Shown piece by piece: positions 63,911 through 64,000 of a stretch of 64,000 nt of DNA. Below the pieces are notes generated by a model that saw only the letters and a list, made by a program, of their open reading frames with translations, made no database searches and had not been told where the DNA came from. The DNA is from Prorocentrum cordatum (taxonomy: Eukaryota > Sar > Dinophyceae > Prorocentrales > Prorocentraceae), in assembly GCA_963575745.1 (NCBI GenBank), contig CAUYUJ010017793.1, positions 616,001 through 680,000 on the forward strand, read 5' to 3'. How positions within the stretch are numbered: the stretch's first letter is position 1; every line of letters begins with the position of its first letter. Position numbers and translations under genes: made by a program.

Positions 63911-64000
63911 GACGACTCGGTCGCCGTCGTTCAGGCTGGCGTCGCGTAAGCGGATCTTGATCGCGTGGTGGACTAGCGGTTCGATGCCCTGTTGGAGAAA

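Larger units (their letters stand above)
45031..64000 (-). mobile_element. LINE-like retroelement region, open at the right edge
   Basis: Minus-strand domains in transcription order: unknown N-terminal frames (63.9-59.7 kb), methyltransferase-like (59.8-58.8), apurinic-type endonuclease (58.0-57.2), non-LTR RT (56.6-55.4), Cys/His segment (54.1), RNase H (53.4-52.9), a U1-like zinc finger (52.6), an SF1-helicase-like frame (50.9-50.2) and unknown frames to 46.4. Endonuclease-RT-RNase H is the order of several LINE clades. Whether the 52.7-45.1 kb part belongs to the same element or is a second one is unclear. No LTRs or poly(A) end were found. All domains are broken. Confidence 0.65.

Overview
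The window is nuclear DNA of a dinoflagellate. The decisive mark is a perfect 22-nt copy of the dinoflagellate spliced-leader (DinoSL) sequence at 43809-43830 on the minus strand, 50 nt upstream of an intact 396-codon reading frame. The repeat-dominated, GC-rich composition and the types of retroelement present agree. The high GC would fit a Prorocentrum-like genome better than a typical Symbiodiniaceae one, but that is inference and I cannot name the species.

The background is a composite interspersed repeat made of phased CCAAGAnGGCC words. These are punctuated by a conserved ~60-bp core (AGGCCAAAATCAT..TTGAAGGATT..TTCCGACGG) and by a ~250-bp hairpin module. It occupies 4.0-6.6, 24.9-27.1, 33.4-37.4, 39.5-42.3 and 43.8-45.0 kb. 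Five large insertions sit in or beside it. (1) 6556-24912 is a decayed ~18-kb Ty1/copia-order LTR element, minus strand, inserted in one arm of a ~1.6-kb palindrome; it is itself interrupted by a 3,028-bp foldback-like DNA transposon (15096-18123) with 23-bp TIRs and a perfect 10-bp target duplication. (2) 27053-33429 is a tyrosine-recombinase retroelement (PAT/Ngaro/DIRS type) with split direct repeats in the order A-ORFs-B-A-B. (3) 37392-39465 is an insertion holding an 18-copy 102-bp minisatellite. (4) 42321-43830 is a spliced-leader-bearing retrogene for a fucosyltransferase-like protein. (5) 45.1-64 kb is a LINE-like region with endonuclease, reverse transcriptase, RNase H and a nearby SF1-helicase-like frame; it runs off the window.

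The first 4 kb holds no gene I can support. It is dominated by a ~1.57-kb trinucleotide microsatellite.

Every protein I can recognise is on the minus strand. All three retroelement classes carry a cytosine-C5-methyltransferase-like domain in different architectures. The copia element also carries at least 23 copies of a 14-nt GC-rich hairpin word (GCRGG-N4-CCYGC), mostly lying in one reading frame as A-G-x-P-A. Except for the fucosyltransferase-like gene, the coding regions are frameshifted or carry stops and are best read as transposon remains.
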